This document shows, in pieces, positions 1 to 13,645 of a stretch of DNA of 64,000 nucleotides. This DNA is from Crocodylus rhombifer. Lineage: Eukaryota > Chordata > Crocodylia > Crocodylidae. Position 1 is the stretch's first letter. Every line of letters begins with the position of its first letter. Both the position numbers and the translations under genes were made by a program. The notes beneath the pieces were generated by a model. The model made no database searches. It had not been told where the DNA came from and saw nothing but the letters and a program-made list of their open reading frames with translations. The DNA is taken from contig JAVSML010038971.1 of assembly GCA_038503035.1 (NCBI GenBank), positions 1 to 64,000 on the forward strand, given 5' to 3'.

Positions 1-2849
1 GGTGTCTCCGTAACGTGCACGCACTGTCACAAAGCAGAAGTGAGACTCCTTGCTGCTGCCCCCGGGTGCCATGTTAAAGGACCGGAGCACAACAACGAGG
101 TGCTAAAATTCAGACATAAGCAGAGGTGAATTCTCCTGGTGCAGACACTAGGGAATATAGTTCAAAGTTCACTTCCCCAGGCAAACCCTGGTGTTGCTTT
201 TGCAGGGAGGGGGTGGGCAGGAAGGAGGAATGCCGCCAAACAGAGGTGGGGATGGAAGAAATGTGTTAGGGAAGGGTCAAATTCTGATGCTCTGAGGAAC
301 GCTGTGGAAATCGGTCATCCTGGAAGGTTGCTTTAATCATGTTTGGGCCTTACCATTGTCACAGGGCAACCCAGAAGGAGGAAGGTGGCTTCAAGCTGCC
401 TCAGCTCCCTCCCCACCTCCCTGTGAGTCGTATGCCCTACAGCAACCAATTTGACACTCAACTAATGGGCGCTGAACGCACTGCCCACTTACCAGTCAAA
501 CGCACAATCTACGGTGTTCTTTAAATGAACAAGTAAGCAGAGGCATCCTTTTTCTTTTAGGAGTATTCACCCAAGGAAAGCCTGCTTGTCCGGAAAAAAT
601 GGCAAGCGTTCATTGTTCACTTGCTTTTGTGTTGAAATGCATGTTTGTAGCAATGGTGTGCCTGCTTCTTAAGCATGCTACAAGCACTACTGCAGATGTT
701 CTTGAACTCAGGTCACCCTCCTTGGGTAGGCAGAGTAATTGAGAGTCCGGCTGAATGACATACAAGCACAAGGGGACTCTGTTGCATATGTCAGAAGCTC
801 CGTGGTAGGTGATGTATCACTCTGAATGCTTGATTGAGATTTAGTCCAGGTGAAAAAAACAGCCCAATATACTTATTGTCTGTGGCTGATGGAAGGTTTT
901 TGTGAAACTATTTTGAAGGTGACTCGGTTTAAGATTTTTGCACTAATAGTAGAGCGACCATGTGGATTGGCTATATAATGAGGGATACTCTCCTGCACAG
1001 TGAAGCCTTCTGTGCTATTTTTATTTAGAAACTAAAATGAAGTGGTAGGCTGTTTTAAAAGAAGATGCAGCAATCACTACATGAGAATATTTAGCAGAAG
1101 CCTAATTTGGGTGTGGCTTATTGGCATGGGAATGAATTGATTTTGTCCGGGACATTGAGGTGGTCATCATGGACAGCTATCAGACTTCTGCTGGTACTTA
1201 ACACTTGTCTGTTCTCCTATTTCCTAGATCAGGAATCAGTGTTTCCCTATAGATTTCTAATATTTTGTCAGCACAGAGTTCCTTTTGCTGTGATACAGTT
1301 GAGAATTTTAATACCCTGGGCTGCCTTATTCAAAAGTGTTAGGCATGCAGTTGTTCTGCACAGGCCTAATTTATGCATAATGATCTAGGCAAACTTCAAA
1401 AGAACACATGTAAATGCATCTAATTAACTTTTTGCCTGCACAATGTTTGTATCTGCATATAAAATACAGTACTTGTACATAAATATCAGGCATGCACTCT
1501 ACCTACACTTTTAATAATTCAATTTCTGAGCCCTTATGCCGTGTATTTTTAAACAGCTAGATTGTAAATAAATGTCAGATTTCTCTGGAGAGAAAACCGT
1601 TTGTCACAGGATCCTACAGATGTACAAGTCCATTGTTCTGCTTTAAGTATCTGCAAAGTATGCACGATACAATGTGCTAACACTTTTCCCCTGGGTATTA
1701 CTATATGCCTCTGTAACTTTATCGCAAGTCAGTCTGGGGATAAGCCGGTCAGGCTGTGTGTTCTTGCTGGCCACCTACTGGCAGAGGAGCAGCATGCAGC
1801 TGGGAAGAGCAACACTTGTAAATGGCTGTGCCACTCCTGTTTTGACATGGGTCAAAATTGAGGACAATCAGGACCACCTCAAATGAGATGTCTGTTTGCA
1901 GCCCTAGAGATTTCTTCTTAATGAGGAAGAGAAGCAGGTGTCAGTCATTTTGGAGTCACAATATTTTTCCTTCTAAAGCCACTTCAGTCTTGTTCTTAGT
2001 CCAAGTTAGACCTATGACCTACTTCTCTCCTGTGGGTAGTTAACAGATATTGATTTTGGTGATAGCAGAAATACCTTATTTCTTTGATTAAACTCTAGAC
2101 CTACCTTTGAAGAGGTTAAAAAAATGGAAATTGGTGAGCTAAACAGCATTTATATTACAGCATTGTTTGGTTTTTTGTATTTGTCAACCTATCATTCAAG
2201 CTCTTGATATACAGTCTGCCTCTCTATCCCTCTTTTACACAGCCATATCATTACTTAAAATTAATGCTAATGCTACTATTATTTAATATTACTATTATTA
2301 TCATTTTAAAAGCCTTCTATGCTAATAGTCATTTCACTTCATTTTTTTTTTATTCTGCATTTGTCAAAATTCTGGCAGCAGACCCTGGAACAATAGACTG
2401 AATGTTGATATTGTTAGTCAACAAGAAGAATGATTATGTTTTAATGGGACAGATTCAATACTCACTACTTGCAATTGTCCTCTTAAATGAATATGAGCCT
2501 TGATTTAGCACAAACTGAAATTATTCAAATCCAAAGAGCTTTTCTTATTGGTGAGCATTATGTTATAATGGCGTAAGTAGCAACCAAGACATGGAAGCAC
2601 ACAATGAATAAGTATATAAATACACCGCTTATAAATAGAGTTATGAATAATCATTGATGGTGTTATCTCAGAGAATGCAGCTACATTTTTGCAAAATCAT
2701 TCAGATCTTGCCAGGGACACAAAAGCAAAATGTCACTAGGCACTGAATTAATGTGACTTGAAAGGATGCTTAAAATATACTTAAGAGTTTTTAGTGTTCA
2801 ATTGGAGTCAGATGGAAATGTTATGTCCTCCTTCAGGTTACTGTTTAAG
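1..2849. other. CDH13 upstream intron, no feature recognised
   Basis: This is intronic sequence 5' of the first visible exon. I read both strands and saw only short, unrelated open frames, a T-rich tract at 2341-2350 and AT-rich stretches (2200-2350). There are no exon-like peptides, no CR1 or SINE signature and no RNA gene. The window begins inside the intron, so its full size is unknown. Confidence 0.6.
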
Positions 2850-2965
2850 CACCTTGCATGCCCCATGTAACTTTGGGAAGTGCTGTCATCCCCATTTTAC
2901 AGATGGGGTCTTGAGGCACTAACAGAGTCACTGATTTGCTAAGGTCTCGCCCTTCAGAGTTGTTA
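2850..2965 (-). repeat. MIR-like SINE fragment, antisense
   Basis: The stretch around 2887-2922 reads as the well-known MIR core 'cccattttacagatgggg' followed by 'tgaggca', which is the plus-strand view of an antisense MIR-type tRNA-derived SINE. Flanking bases are too diverged to set exact ends. The family call is from pattern memory. Confidence 0.55.
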
Positions 2966-5900
2966 TTCTCGCTGAGTTTGTTGAAATCACTATCAAACAA
3001 TTTATTTATAGGGATGTTTTTAACTATTATTTTAGTCCTGTTATTAAAGCATAACTTATGGAGCTACAGGAGCATCACTGGTCTCAATTCTGGCTCAGGC
3101 TCCTCCAGTGAAGTTAACGAGATTCTGTGACTAAATGCTTCCTTCCGTTCCACATTTTGTGACCTTTCAACTCTGTCATAACTACTGAGAAAAAACTGTG
3201 CCTGAGGGTAGGATTTCCCTTCAGAAGCTGGTGACCATGCAAAAGCCAAGCAAAAGCCCAGCCTGACTTTCAGTTTTGAGGCTGATTTTTACCAGGCAGT
3301 AAGAAAAAGAAACCACAGCAGCAATGAAGGCAGACATTTTTATTTGTAAACTAAGGGAATTGATGTGGAAATCACTGGCACACTTCTAACATGGAGCCCC
3401 CAGTACCATTTTTACAGTTACTTAAAGAACCATCAATATGCTAATCAAAGCCAAGAAGCCATGACATTAGTGATATAACACATTAATTTTACTGTGTCGA
3501 AGAACAGGCACTTGGTCTAGCATATGAACATGAAGGACTAACAACACAGGATTCTGAACAGTATTCCTCTTTTCCACCTCTGGAGTTATGCCAGTGCACT
3601 GCTATTCTTCTGATCTGGCTTTCCATCTCTAGGGAAGAGTGTCAAGGGCACTGTTATGAGTTAGGTGTCCTTGAAGGACATCAAAGTTGGTGTCTAACTA
3701 TCCTTTGTGCCTTTGGAAAGAAATCTCTGAAAACGACTAGCATAGAAATTGCCAAACATGCTGAGTTGGATGGCAGGTTGATGATGTAGACAAATATTCA
3801 ACGGCATATGACAAGATCACTTAACGACCTTTTCAGTTCCCCTCCTCCTCATCATTTCCAGTGGACGAAAGCCTCTATTAATGAGTGTTTTCAAGAACGT
3901 ATTATGAGCTGAGACTTCTAGATTAGGAACATAATCTAGAAATTATAGATGAGCCCCCAAATCCTGGATTCAGCTTGTCTTGAACTCTGAAGAAATAGTT
4001 GTCTTGATTCAACTGCTAATATAATTCAGACCCAACTCCGGAACAAAAGTATTCCCCAAGTACCGACCAGGATTTCTATCCAGAAATATGTTGTCATAGT
4101 TTTCTGAAAACTGTTCCAAGAATGATTAGATTGGAATGAACAGAAAACATCGTTGCAGGAAATTGGCAGTCTAAATGCGTGCAGTGGCTCCGTTACTGTA
4201 ATAACTAGCAGGATTTCAGTTTTCAGGTGAGTGGGTGGGCACTTGGCACATGGATCATAGGAATATTACAGCTTCACTGGTTTTCCCTCGTTGGCCACCT
4301 CTATCTTTTGTTCAGCTGTCAGTGACAAAAAGGGGATTTCGGTACAGCCTGTTTATGAAGAGTTTTTGTATTGTATCTTATGTGTGAATCCTTAATGCTT
4401 TATCTGAATTTTCAAGACGTTCAGAACAAGTTCTCTGGCCAGTATTTTCAAACTTCCATCTCCACTTAAGCACGTAAGTGTTCCCGTCTTTGACTCAGGC
4501 CGAGCACTTGCAACTCGCTTCCAAGTCATTGGGACCTGCAAATCCTTTGGCTCTTTGAAATCATTTCTCTTTTATTGGAGAGCCTAAATCTGGATGAAGG
4601 TACCCAACTTCAGGCAACTGCTAAAACTTTTGAACTCTGTTCTCTGTGACAGAGCACAGATTTCTCATTGAGGACCGGGCACAAACAGCCAGACTCAAAT
4701 TTTTTGTCCATAATTTTCTCCACAACCAGATAACTTCAAATCTTCCTTGACTGCATCCGAGTCTTGTTCTCAAATCTTAAGCAAAGGGTGCATCTTGGAA
4801 GAGGCGGGATCTCCGTTCACTTAATAGTTTGGTGTGAGTTTATTCTGTAGTTGAGGATGGAATTTAAAATCAGTATTTGACAAAATCTTCCTCTTTTATG
4901 TACTGGTTATTAACTTGCGATAGAACCAGATCTGCCAACTGTACTCATCGAAGGGGATACAAATCCATGAGGTTTCATATAAAGACCACTATAGTCTACT
5001 GTTGCATTGACTGGGAACTAGGTCCTTATGCCTGGATTCGATACAATACTTCAGAACATCCCTAGTTCAAGCAAGTAGTCCTAAGTGCTTCAGCCTCGTT
5101 GGATATGCAGCCTTAAAGCAGTAAAGGTGCTGGCCACCCTCCGCACCCATTGAGCTGAAAGGATCCTATAGGTACTTTGCACTCTAAAGGGGTTAGTTAG
5201 CACCTGGCAACATTTAGGCCTATTCTTGTTTCTGATGGGAAATGTAAATGATTTTGCTTGTACCTCTTAGCTGCTGTTAGTTTTCTTCCTTGAACTGTGA
5301 AGAATAAAACTCAGCACAGAACTGTTGCATCTGATTTCACTATTTGCTCGCTAAAAGTTATCATTTAGTTTATTTTAGCCATATAGATGGGTGCCGAACC
5401 ATTTATTTTCTTTCTGTTGCTATCGCATCGTGCTGGCTTTGTCAACCATTTAGAAGTCTGAAAGCCTCTCTGGCCTCTCATTGCTACCAGAGCTGAATGG
5501 GTAATATGGAGCCAGCAGGGGCCTGAAGTCTGCAGTGAATATTAACATTGGTGAGAATGGCATTAGATGGACCTTTGAGTGAAAACATGCCAGCTGTGGT
5601 TCACCTTTCTTTGCAGACCAAGCACTTTGCCAATCAGCCTGCAGTGGTGAAATGATGAAAGGGCAAATTTATGGGGAAATGGATGGGTTTCCTGCTGTAA
5701 TAATACAGACTCTCTCAGCACCGGTATGTTGCACACAACCACAGTTGATAAATAAACCAGCATACCTACAGTGACTTAATGTTCATTGATTAAAATCATT
5801 ATCCCTGTCTATTTCATTCAGAGTCGTTACATATTTATACATTTAGCTTAGCACTGTCTGATGATATTGATTGTAATTTTTGCGAAATGATGTGGTTTGC

Positions 5901-6074
5901 TCAGCAGTGTGACGAGGATGCAGCGAATGGGGCAATTGCCCCAGGCACCAAGTTGGAGGTGGGCGGAAAAAATATGGCTGCTGCTGGCACTGTGCAATTG
6001 CAATCACAGTGGCAACCAAAAGTCACTGCTGTCAATGTGTCCTCGGTGCCAGGCTGCATCCCTGTGCTTCTGGG
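2966..6074. other. Intron, no feature recognised
   Basis: About 3.1 kb of intron without a recognisable repeat family or exon. Open frames here are short (62-66 codons) and carry no domain. The composition is even, without tandem repeats. Confidence 0.55.
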
Positions 6075-6305
6075 TTAGGCGGCTAAGCCAGTCGCCTGGG
6101 AGCCAGCAGATCTGGACTCTGTTCTTGGCTTTGCCATTGCCTCCTGTATGACTTTGGCCATTTGACATCACTCTCCGGCTCTTCTTCCTTTTCCATTTTT
6201 TGCCTGCTTCACATGTGAGTTATAACACTCCCGCCTCTCAGAGTTATCTTACTGTTTGTACAGCACCCAACGCAGCAGGACCCAAATTCCCATTGAGCTT
6301 CGAGG
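6075..6305 (+). repeat. MIR-like core-SINE
   Basis: The order of motifs follows an ancient amniote MIR/core-SINE: 'cctgggagccagcagatctgg', 'ggctttgccattgcctcctg', 'tatgactttggcca', 'tcactctc', then 'cctctcagagttat' and 'tgtttgtacagcacccaac'. These match the tRNA-derived head, core and tail in the plus orientation. It is heavily diverged; boundaries are approximate. Confidence 0.6.
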
Positions 6306-6899
6306 CACTATTCCAACACAAAAATTAATACACATTAACACCCCCTGTTTCTTTTTTAGGGTAGAGACAGTATGGGGCATTCATCAGAAAGCCATGTTTT
6401 TGCGATGCACTCCACTTTAATAGGACCATTCCAGCTATTTGATCCCCAAGCTAGAGCTTTACTAGAATTTAATAAATGTACTTTCTATTGCACATATTTT
6501 TATTGAGATAGGAGAGAGAATCAGTAACAGTGCAGAGTGATAGGAGCTCTATCTATGCTATCATGTGACAGGTCTTATCCTTCTTTCTATTCCTCCCTGC
6601 TATGCTTGTAAGCATAGTACACACTTCACACAGGCTGGGGGGGAGGCTGTTAATTAGTTCAGTCTAAACTTTCTTAGAGGCATGCAAGATGCTGGTATAG
6701 CTTTGATGGTTTTTCTTCTAAATGCATCATACCCAAATAATTATGTTTGCCCCCGGGTATATATTTCAAACAGAATTCAGTAGACACAGTGCTTACCCAA
6801 TTTACTGTTGTACATTTAGTTTTGTTCAGACCCTCATCTTCTTTATATGAACCTACCCTGCTCTGGGAGCTCTAGCACACTCAAGTGATAGCTGATTTA

Positions 6900-6900
6900 T

Positions 6901-6927
<27 letters not shown>
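6900..6927. repeat. (TG)n microsatellite
   Basis: An uninterrupted alternating TG run of about 14 units. It is a likely length-polymorphic marker; no function is inferred. Confidence 0.95.
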
Positions 6928-6932
<5 letters not shown>

Positions 6933-8640
6933 CATGTCAATTATAACTTATTTATTTAGAAACTAGTGCTGGATTGGCACCAGTACCCCAGATCTGAACA
7001 CTACACAGGGTTTGGAAAGTTTAGATCTGAATTCACTTTTTTCTTTTTGCCTAGTCCTAAATATAAACATGTAATTAAGGATTTCCATTCTAACACCAAG
7101 TATTTCAGTGCTAGCAGTATATTGTTATAAACAGCAATAATAAACCAAGTTTTTAAAGGGGTTCATAAAACTATTTTGAAATCATTTGTCATTGCCATGC
7201 AGTTTCTGACAAGAACCAGCCGCAAAAAAAAAGGTTAGTATGCTTCAGATGTGTGTGTTTCCTGGGTCCGAGGCAGATATTTCATGATTTTTCGTCAGCT
7301 AACAAGTCCCACTTTTACTGACTTGGAGATTTAGATAAGTAACTTAACTTTTCATGGAATGCGATCACTGAACCGGCTGAGTTTCAGCCATATGCACCTG
7401 TTGAAAGTCAAATGTCACTTAGTCAACCCTGTGTATACGGTATGGCCTTGTCAATCACTTTGGAAGCAATGGTTGACTTTAGGTTGATTCATATGGTGTA
7501 AGACTGATGCATTTATTGCAGTCATCCAGTGCAGTCAGTTCCTTTTTGACCTTATACTCTTATTTAAATCCAATTAGCTTTAATCTTTAATTGTATGCTT
7601 GTAAACACAAACTTTGGAGAGATTTTTCTAGCTTAAGCATGCCCTGTTCTGCAGCTCCTTAGTTTGAGAGTAGAATGTTATTTGATATTTAATATAACAT
7701 TCAAGCACAAATCGGAGGGAGTGAGGGATTACTAATGCATATAAAAAGCATAGGAAATAAGAATAAATGTTCCTACTAGAAAAACATAAGGTGATATTTT
7801 CCAGTTATGAAATTTATGATGGATGTCCTGTTGTATAGATGGTACAATCACACAATAATAGATGATGATTCGGTCCACCCTACAAATATTCAGGACTCTC
7901 TTTACTGAATATTTGGTTCATAGTCAAATCACTCTTAGGACAAAATACGTAGGACATTTTCCCATCTTATCTTGAGGCTGAATTATTCTCTGAGCAATTT
8001 CAGATCAGTGCTTTTGTTCATTCTCCCTCAATCACTATGGAAAATTGAACAAGTCTTCCTTTGCAATTATGCCAATACCATATAAATGCATATAGACAAG
8101 TTAAAATATCAGGACAGTGTTACTCTGGCAGATCCTGGATTGCAGAGCTCCCCTTGTCTTTCTCAAGCCAGAAATGCTGGCCAGATCCCCCACATAGAGT
8201 TCTCCTTCAGTGATGTTGTGTCTGTCAATCTTTGCAAGGCATTTACAAATTGAAACGTATATACATTCTAGCAATTGTGATAAATTTCCATTTCCTTAAA
8301 ATTGTTGAGAGGGAATTTATTGGGAGGGAGAAAGGAGGCTCATAACTATGCCTTATACAATAAAAGCTGTGTTAACCAGCATTTTACTAACCGGGTTACT
8401 CTATTAAACTGCAACTTCCAATATTCCCCCAGTACAAATCCTCACTTCAGCAACCGGAATCTTTCCCGAGTCTATCTGGCAGGCTCATCAAATACTTGCA
8501 CTACAACTATGGCACTGATTTCTGTATAACTTTCGGGTAACCAGAATTTTTAGATAACCAGCACCCCACTTACACCACTCATGCCCGATAGCAAAGCTTT
8601 TACTGTACTTTAAATCATACAGGCACAGTTAACTACTAAT
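6928..8640. other. Intron; weak repeat-like stretch near 8365-8575
   Basis: Mostly featureless AT-rich intron. Near 8365-8575 the words 'taaccagcattttactaaccggg' and 'gtaaccagaatttttagataaccagca' recur in direct orientation about 170 bp apart. This suggests an old DNA-transposon remnant of the 'taaccgg' type (pogo/Tigger style), but I cannot find its ends. It abuts the antisense CR1 at 8641. Confidence 0.35.
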
Positions 8641-8993
8641 AAATCATAGAAAATTAGAGTTGGAAGGGACCTCAGGAGGTCGCATCTGGTCCAACCCCCT
8701 GCTCCAAGCAGGACCAGCCCCAACTCCATCATCCCAGCCAAGGCTTTGTCTAGCCAGGTCTTCAAAACCTCCAAGGATGGAGACTCCACCACCTACCTGG
8801 GGAGCCTGCTCCAGTACTTTACTACCTTCCTTGTGAGAGAGGTTTTCCTAATATCCAACCTGAACTTCCCTTGCTGCAGTTTGAGACCCTTGCTCCTTGT
8901 TCTGTCCTCTGCCCCCACTGAGAACAGTCCACCTCCCTCCTCTTCAGGTAGACGAAGGCTGCTGTTAAATCCCCGCCTCAGTCTTCCTCACTA
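8641..8993 (-). mobile_element. CR1 LINE 3' end, antisense
   Basis: On the plus strand this begins with 'aaatcatagaaaattagagttggaagg' and 'gacctcaggagg', the reverse complement of a CR1 3' end. It continues through the region encoding the C-terminal tail (antisense of 'SEEVVESPSLEVLKTWLDKAL'). Only about 350 bp at the 3' end is present, which is the normal 5'-truncated form of a CR1 insertion. It belongs to an older subfamily than the copies at 45210 and 54165, which carry different tail bases. Confidence 0.9.
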
Positions 8994-11609
8994 GTGAGCG
9001 AATAGGTTGATTTATGCTACTAAAGTAATCCTAGGATTACAAGCAAGAGGTGTGAGGAATGCTGTAAAGAATCTCAAATGCAGTCTCTTAGTGTAAAGAG
9101 AGAATCTGCTGGGAATACATTTCTCTTAGCAGGCTAGGTTCGGAGTTGCTTTTACTAGCACAGAAAATATTTGGTGACAGGAGAAGATGTATAAAGTGCT
9201 GTATAGCAGAAAAGTGTGAAGGATTCATAATGATATGAAATGCTACTCAAAATTCAATGTGGTTTTTTTTTCCTCCCCCATTCTATTGCGAGGTTGAACG
9301 TCGGGCTCTTGTCACAGGAATTTCTGCTGCAGTATGCACAATTTCCCTGTATAAATGGGCTTGTTTTCAATGCAAAGCAAGCCATTTTTAAACCCCAAAA
9401 TGGCCAATCCCTGAGCATAAATGGGCCTATTTGTAGAGGGAAGAGGGGGAGTAAAGACAGCTTATAACCATGCAGCACTACAGTTTTACAAGTCTTCTGT
9501 TCAATAACAGCACCCCCCCACACACAAGATAATGAAGAAAGCTAAGTTTGGCAGGGAGATTACACTACAGCCTACAAGAAATGGAGAACACATTTTTAAA
9601 TGATTTTCTGTAAGGCTGTACATTTTGCCCGGCATTGTCCTTTAAAGCTTTGTTAGCTCATAGACACTGCAGTGATCTGACTATACACAAAGCTATATAC
9701 AGGGATAGAAATATCTCCCTTTTTGGGTGAATTCCATGTCAAACACTGAAAATAACATTTGAATTCCTAGATGGAGTTGTGGGGATGGAGAGGCTTTCTT
9801 CAGGACTGGCAACATTTTAAGGCTCAAAGCTGTAATTTTTCTATAATACTATGTTTTTAGTGTCGAGCATCCTCTCAGTTTGGACTGCCTAAATTGTTGA
9901 GGAGTTGGCAGGCAATGACATTGTTTGGTGTTGTATGCGCTGATCCGTGGATGTCCGTGGAGCCTCTTGCTGGTGCTCCACCATGTTTTCAGAGCCGTGC
10001 ATGGGAGGGTGTTTGTACAAGAGGTGTCCTGTCCTAAAATAGAAAGCTAAAGTACACATTTGGAGAACCCGGGCAATCAGCCGTTATCTACAAAGTAGCC
10101 AAAGTTCAGACTGGGTACCCTGCGAACATGCAGTAGGTAGAACAATGTCTTTTTATTGCTAAATGGCAAACTGTTCACCGGCAGGGCATGAATTTCATCT
10201 CTGCCTCCAAAACTGTACTGCACCAGAAAAACTGAAAGCTGAAATGCTTCTTCCGTGTACCAGGACACTTGATAGCAGTGCCATAAAAGTTTGGACACAT
10301 GGCCAAGTTTGAACCCAGCACTTAATGCCATGTGCAGATTTCTTCATTCCCAAAAACATGGAGGCCAGTCCAAGGCTAGAGGAGCCCCTATAGAGGTGTT
10401 CCAGCTTTGTACAGCTTTTTTTCCCCCCAAATCCCAGATATTTGGGCTCCACACTGCATTGTAGTTTTGTCCCTTGTGCAGAGATGAAACTTTTCTGGGT
10501 TGTTAAAACTGTTCAGATCTGTATTTGAGCAACAGCTAATATGCCTGTCTGGTACTCCCACAGCTTAACTGTGAACCTGTCCCATCTGTCCTCTTCATCC
10601 CCAGTGCATCACATATGGTCTCCCGGCAAGTTGGTCCTACATGAATCAATAATACAAACGATGCAAATCTTTCTTTCTATTAGGGTCCCAGCCCTGCTTC
10701 CCATGAAATCCATGTTGAATTCACTATGGGTTCAGTGATTGCAGATGCAGGCACCAAGGATAATTTCCTGTGATGGTATATAATGGTCTGGTCCTATGAT
10801 CCAGCAGGACACCATACTTGCTTCTGTGCCCTCCCAACAGAAGTGCAGAGAATTAAGAAAGCTACAGCTACCCCACTATAACACTAGTGGCGACACGTTG
10901 GCTTTTAAGTCATGGACAAAATTGGAAGGTGGGAGAGGTTGATAGTGGTTTCTGTTGCAGCTGATGCCTGGCACTGTCTAGGTTGTTGGTTGGGGCGCCA
11001 TCAGATTTAGAGATAATGATCACACCATATAAACTGGATCGACAGATGCAATGTGCTAACATGGCCATATCTCATCCTTTTGTGGAGTAAATGTGCCAGA
11101 CATAATGTCGTTAAAATATTGCTTTCCTATTTCTTGTAGTGATGCAAACTTGGATTATCATGTTAAAGATGATGTACAGAGTGCATAGGCTTTGTACAAT
11201 AAATATGGTTTATATTCAGCATGTGGCACTAGGATCTAACTACTAAACTGTCATAACATTGATGAATCGTGGCTAAATACTGGTGTATTGAAGTGAAATT
11301 TTATCCTGAAAAGCAGGGGGTGTATGAATTTCTGTCCTATTTTACCATATGTCTGAATAGTTGGATAGGCTAGACACTGTTGACAAACATACACCCATTA
11401 TATGCAACTTTGCATGATGATTTGGCTAAGGTTTGTCCTCACACTCACTGGAGCACATAATGAAGCCATATGTCTGTATTAGTAAGACACTGGCTCAAAT
11501 TAATTATTTTTAGTTGTATTTGATCAGACTAAATTACATTGTTTTATTGTTTTCTCTTACTGTAAAGTAGAGGAAATTTGATGTTTTTTTAAATCTTTTT
11601 TTTTTTCAG
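8994..11609. other. Intron preceding the first visible exon
   Basis: No repeat family or extra exon was recognised. A minor curiosity is a near-repeated phrase: 'ccctgtataaatgggctt' at about 9345 and 'ccctgagcataaatgggcct' at about 9410. The last 27 bases (11583-11609) form the T-rich acceptor tract of the exon at 11610. Confidence 0.6.
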
Positions 11610-11750
11610 ACTATGGACAGTACAAAGTATGAGCTGATTATAGAAGCTAAGGACATGGCTGGTCTCGATGTGGGATTAACCGGCACAGCAACTGCTACCA
11701 TTCTTATTGATGACAAAAATGATTATGCCCCCGAATTCACCAAGAAAGAG
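11610..11750 (+). CDS. CDH13: CDH13 (T-cadherin) internal exon: end of EC2 and EC2/EC3 linker
   Basis: A 141-bp exon encodes 47 residues in phase 0 at both ends. A long T-rich polypyrimidine tract ending in TTTTTTCAG (to 11609) precedes it and GTAAGG (11751) follows. The peptide contains the strand YELIIEAKD (residues 7-15) and a calcium-binding inter-repeat linker, [10 protein letters not shown] (34-43), a variant of the cadherin DxNDNxPxF motif. It closes EC2 and opens EC3. Its last residues, FTKKE, continue directly into FQATV at the start of the 56157 exon, 44.4 kb downstream, with no codon split. From memory of the family the peptide matches T-cadherin, especially bird sequences, rather than CDH1, CDH2 or CDH4; [14 protein letters not shown] is the diagnostic stretch. 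By homology with classical cadherin gene structure this is about the eighth coding exon; that number is inferred. Confidence 0.95.
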
Positions 11751-13119
11751 GTAAGGCTGAACCCTGTCTGTCTTATTAACTTTTGCAATTAGTAAATCAG
11801 TTAGTTTCTCAAGGTATAATTTTGCATTAGGGGAGAGCGGAACAAGTAAAGGTAGTGCTAGTATATCAGAGATTATTCAGTGGTCATGCTAATTTGAAAA
11901 GCAATTAAAAGTAAAATATTGTTTTCTCATCTTGAACACCTGATTGTGCAAGACCAGTTGGTTCTGGCTTTCAGGGGCTCTATGAAGCCAACACACAGCA
12001 AGCATACCCGAGCCCATCCTAGTGTCTGAATAGCGTTTTGGCCCTAGGGGCCCTCATCTCCTCCAAACCCAACATTTTCTACCTCATTTAATTCTGGGCC
12101 CCATAACCTATTGCTTTTTAGTTCAGGGTGACCTACTTTCCCCAAAATTATACCTATCCTAATTTCTTCCTCCCTTGCATAAATATACTTACATGCATCA
12201 TTTAAAATAATTTCCAAAAGCAAAAAGTACCCAAGCTCTAGCCCAGCCTCTTCAGATGTAGGCTAGGGGAGTGATCATTTGTAAATTCAGTGTGCCCTGG
12301 GGGAAGAAGAGTCCCCTCCCTTCAAGCCTCCTAGCTCCGAGGTTTAAAATATTATGAAACTTAGACAAAATCTGCCTGTTTTGTCAAGAAGACCATTTCA
12401 GCCCTTTCCTTTTGTGACAGTTGGTTTTGACAGTTTTATAATGAAAGCTGAAGTCCTTAAGGCTTTAGATTTCATCTGTGTTATGGGGGAATTTTCTCTC
12501 TTCCAAGAGGAGTTCTGCTGACCGGCGCTGGGAGCCTGGGAAAAAACATAGGTGGTCGCTGCCTCTGCGAGAAGGGAATTAAAATTTTTCAGCCCTGATG
12601 ACCATGTTCTCTGGTTTCAGGCAACCCACCTCTATCTTGCAACCCCCAAGAGTACAGATGATTTTTAAGGGCTCTGCCAGTTGGACACCCCAAAACACTT
12701 GGTTTGCATTTGGGCTACAAACATTTCTCCAAGCTCTGCAGCTCCTGCAATTAATTCCAGATGATAGGAAGCCAGCATTGTCAATGCTGAATTTAATGCT
12801 GTTTTGAAAAAGGGCAGCTCCACAAACCTCCTATTACAAACATCTTGTTTTCATCTTGTCCTGCTTTTTTTTTTCCCTTTCTGGTTTAATTTTAGACATT
12901 TGACGGTGATGCATTTGGAAAAGAGTGATTGTAATTTCAGTGTAATAATTATTCCCTCAGCAACTGCAGATCAAGGTCTCAGATTGAAAAAGGAGGCTTC
13001 AAAACAGCTTTTTTTTTGTAGTTAAAATAAAGTTCTATTACTAAACATTGCCAGCAACACCAGGCACTTTTAAGAAAAATATTTCTGCCAAAGCTTCACT
13101 GAACAATGCCACAGACCGT
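11751..13119. other. Start of the 44.4-kb CDH13 intron, no feature recognised
   Basis: The GTAAGG donor opens this intron. The region holds short open frames (69 and 73 codons) without domains and T-rich runs near 12866 and 13009. No repeat family was identified. Confidence 0.55.
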
Positions 13120-13120
13120 C

Positions 13121-13233
13121 TAGGGCCTGATCCAATGCACATGAAGTTAATGGAAACCTTTCTACAAATTCAAGTGGGCTATTGATCAGGCCGTTAATCT
13201 TGTTAGAATAATTTTTTGGGATCAGGCCCTTAA
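13121..13233. repeat. Short palindromic 'CCTGATCC' repeat (MITE-like)
   Basis: The left end reads TAGGGCCTGATCC and the right end GGGATCAGGCCCTTA, giving inverted termini of about 13 bp around a 110-bp body. A further internal copy 'attgatcaggcc' lies at 13181. Repeats with this GGCCTGATCC signature are common in sauropsid genomes (memory). No convincing target-site duplication was found. Confidence 0.55.
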
Positions 13234-13379
13234 TTCTATATGAGCTATTTCATTTGGACTTTTAATTAAGATATACATAAAATCTTACATTGTTGTAGGC
13301 TCTTTTAAGTGAATAATTACTAATCAGTAGGAGGACTCGCCATATTAGGAACATGAAGTCATTCATATTGAGGTTTTAT

Positions 13380-13645
13380 ATGTATGTGTATGCATGTTTG
13401 TGTATAGATAGATAGATCAATGTTTTATATATAAATTGTGGTTTTATATACTCAATTTGAGGCGTGTGTGCATATGTATATATACATATATGAAATATAA
13501 ATATATATATTGTATATATAATATATATCAAATATGTATGTGTGTGTATAGATAGATAGGTTGAGATTTTATATAGTCAAATTGAGGTGTGTGTGTATAT
13601 ATATAAATATATATATTATATAAAAATGCATATATATAAAATTAG
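13380..13645. repeat. AT-rich minisatellite with ~144-bp imperfect unit
   Basis: Two diverged units share 'tgtatagatagatag', 'tttatatactcaa/tagtcaa' and 'ttgaggcgtgtgtg'. They begin near 13402 and 13546, about 144 bp apart. Each is followed by a run of alternating TATATA, some of it palindromic (for example near 13476-13490). It appears to be a tandem duplication inside simple sequence. Confidence 0.75.

Noticed and set aside
13472..13645. TATA-box-like clusters as a promoter
   Set aside because: They are simple TA repeats of a minisatellite with no initiator or coding start downstream.
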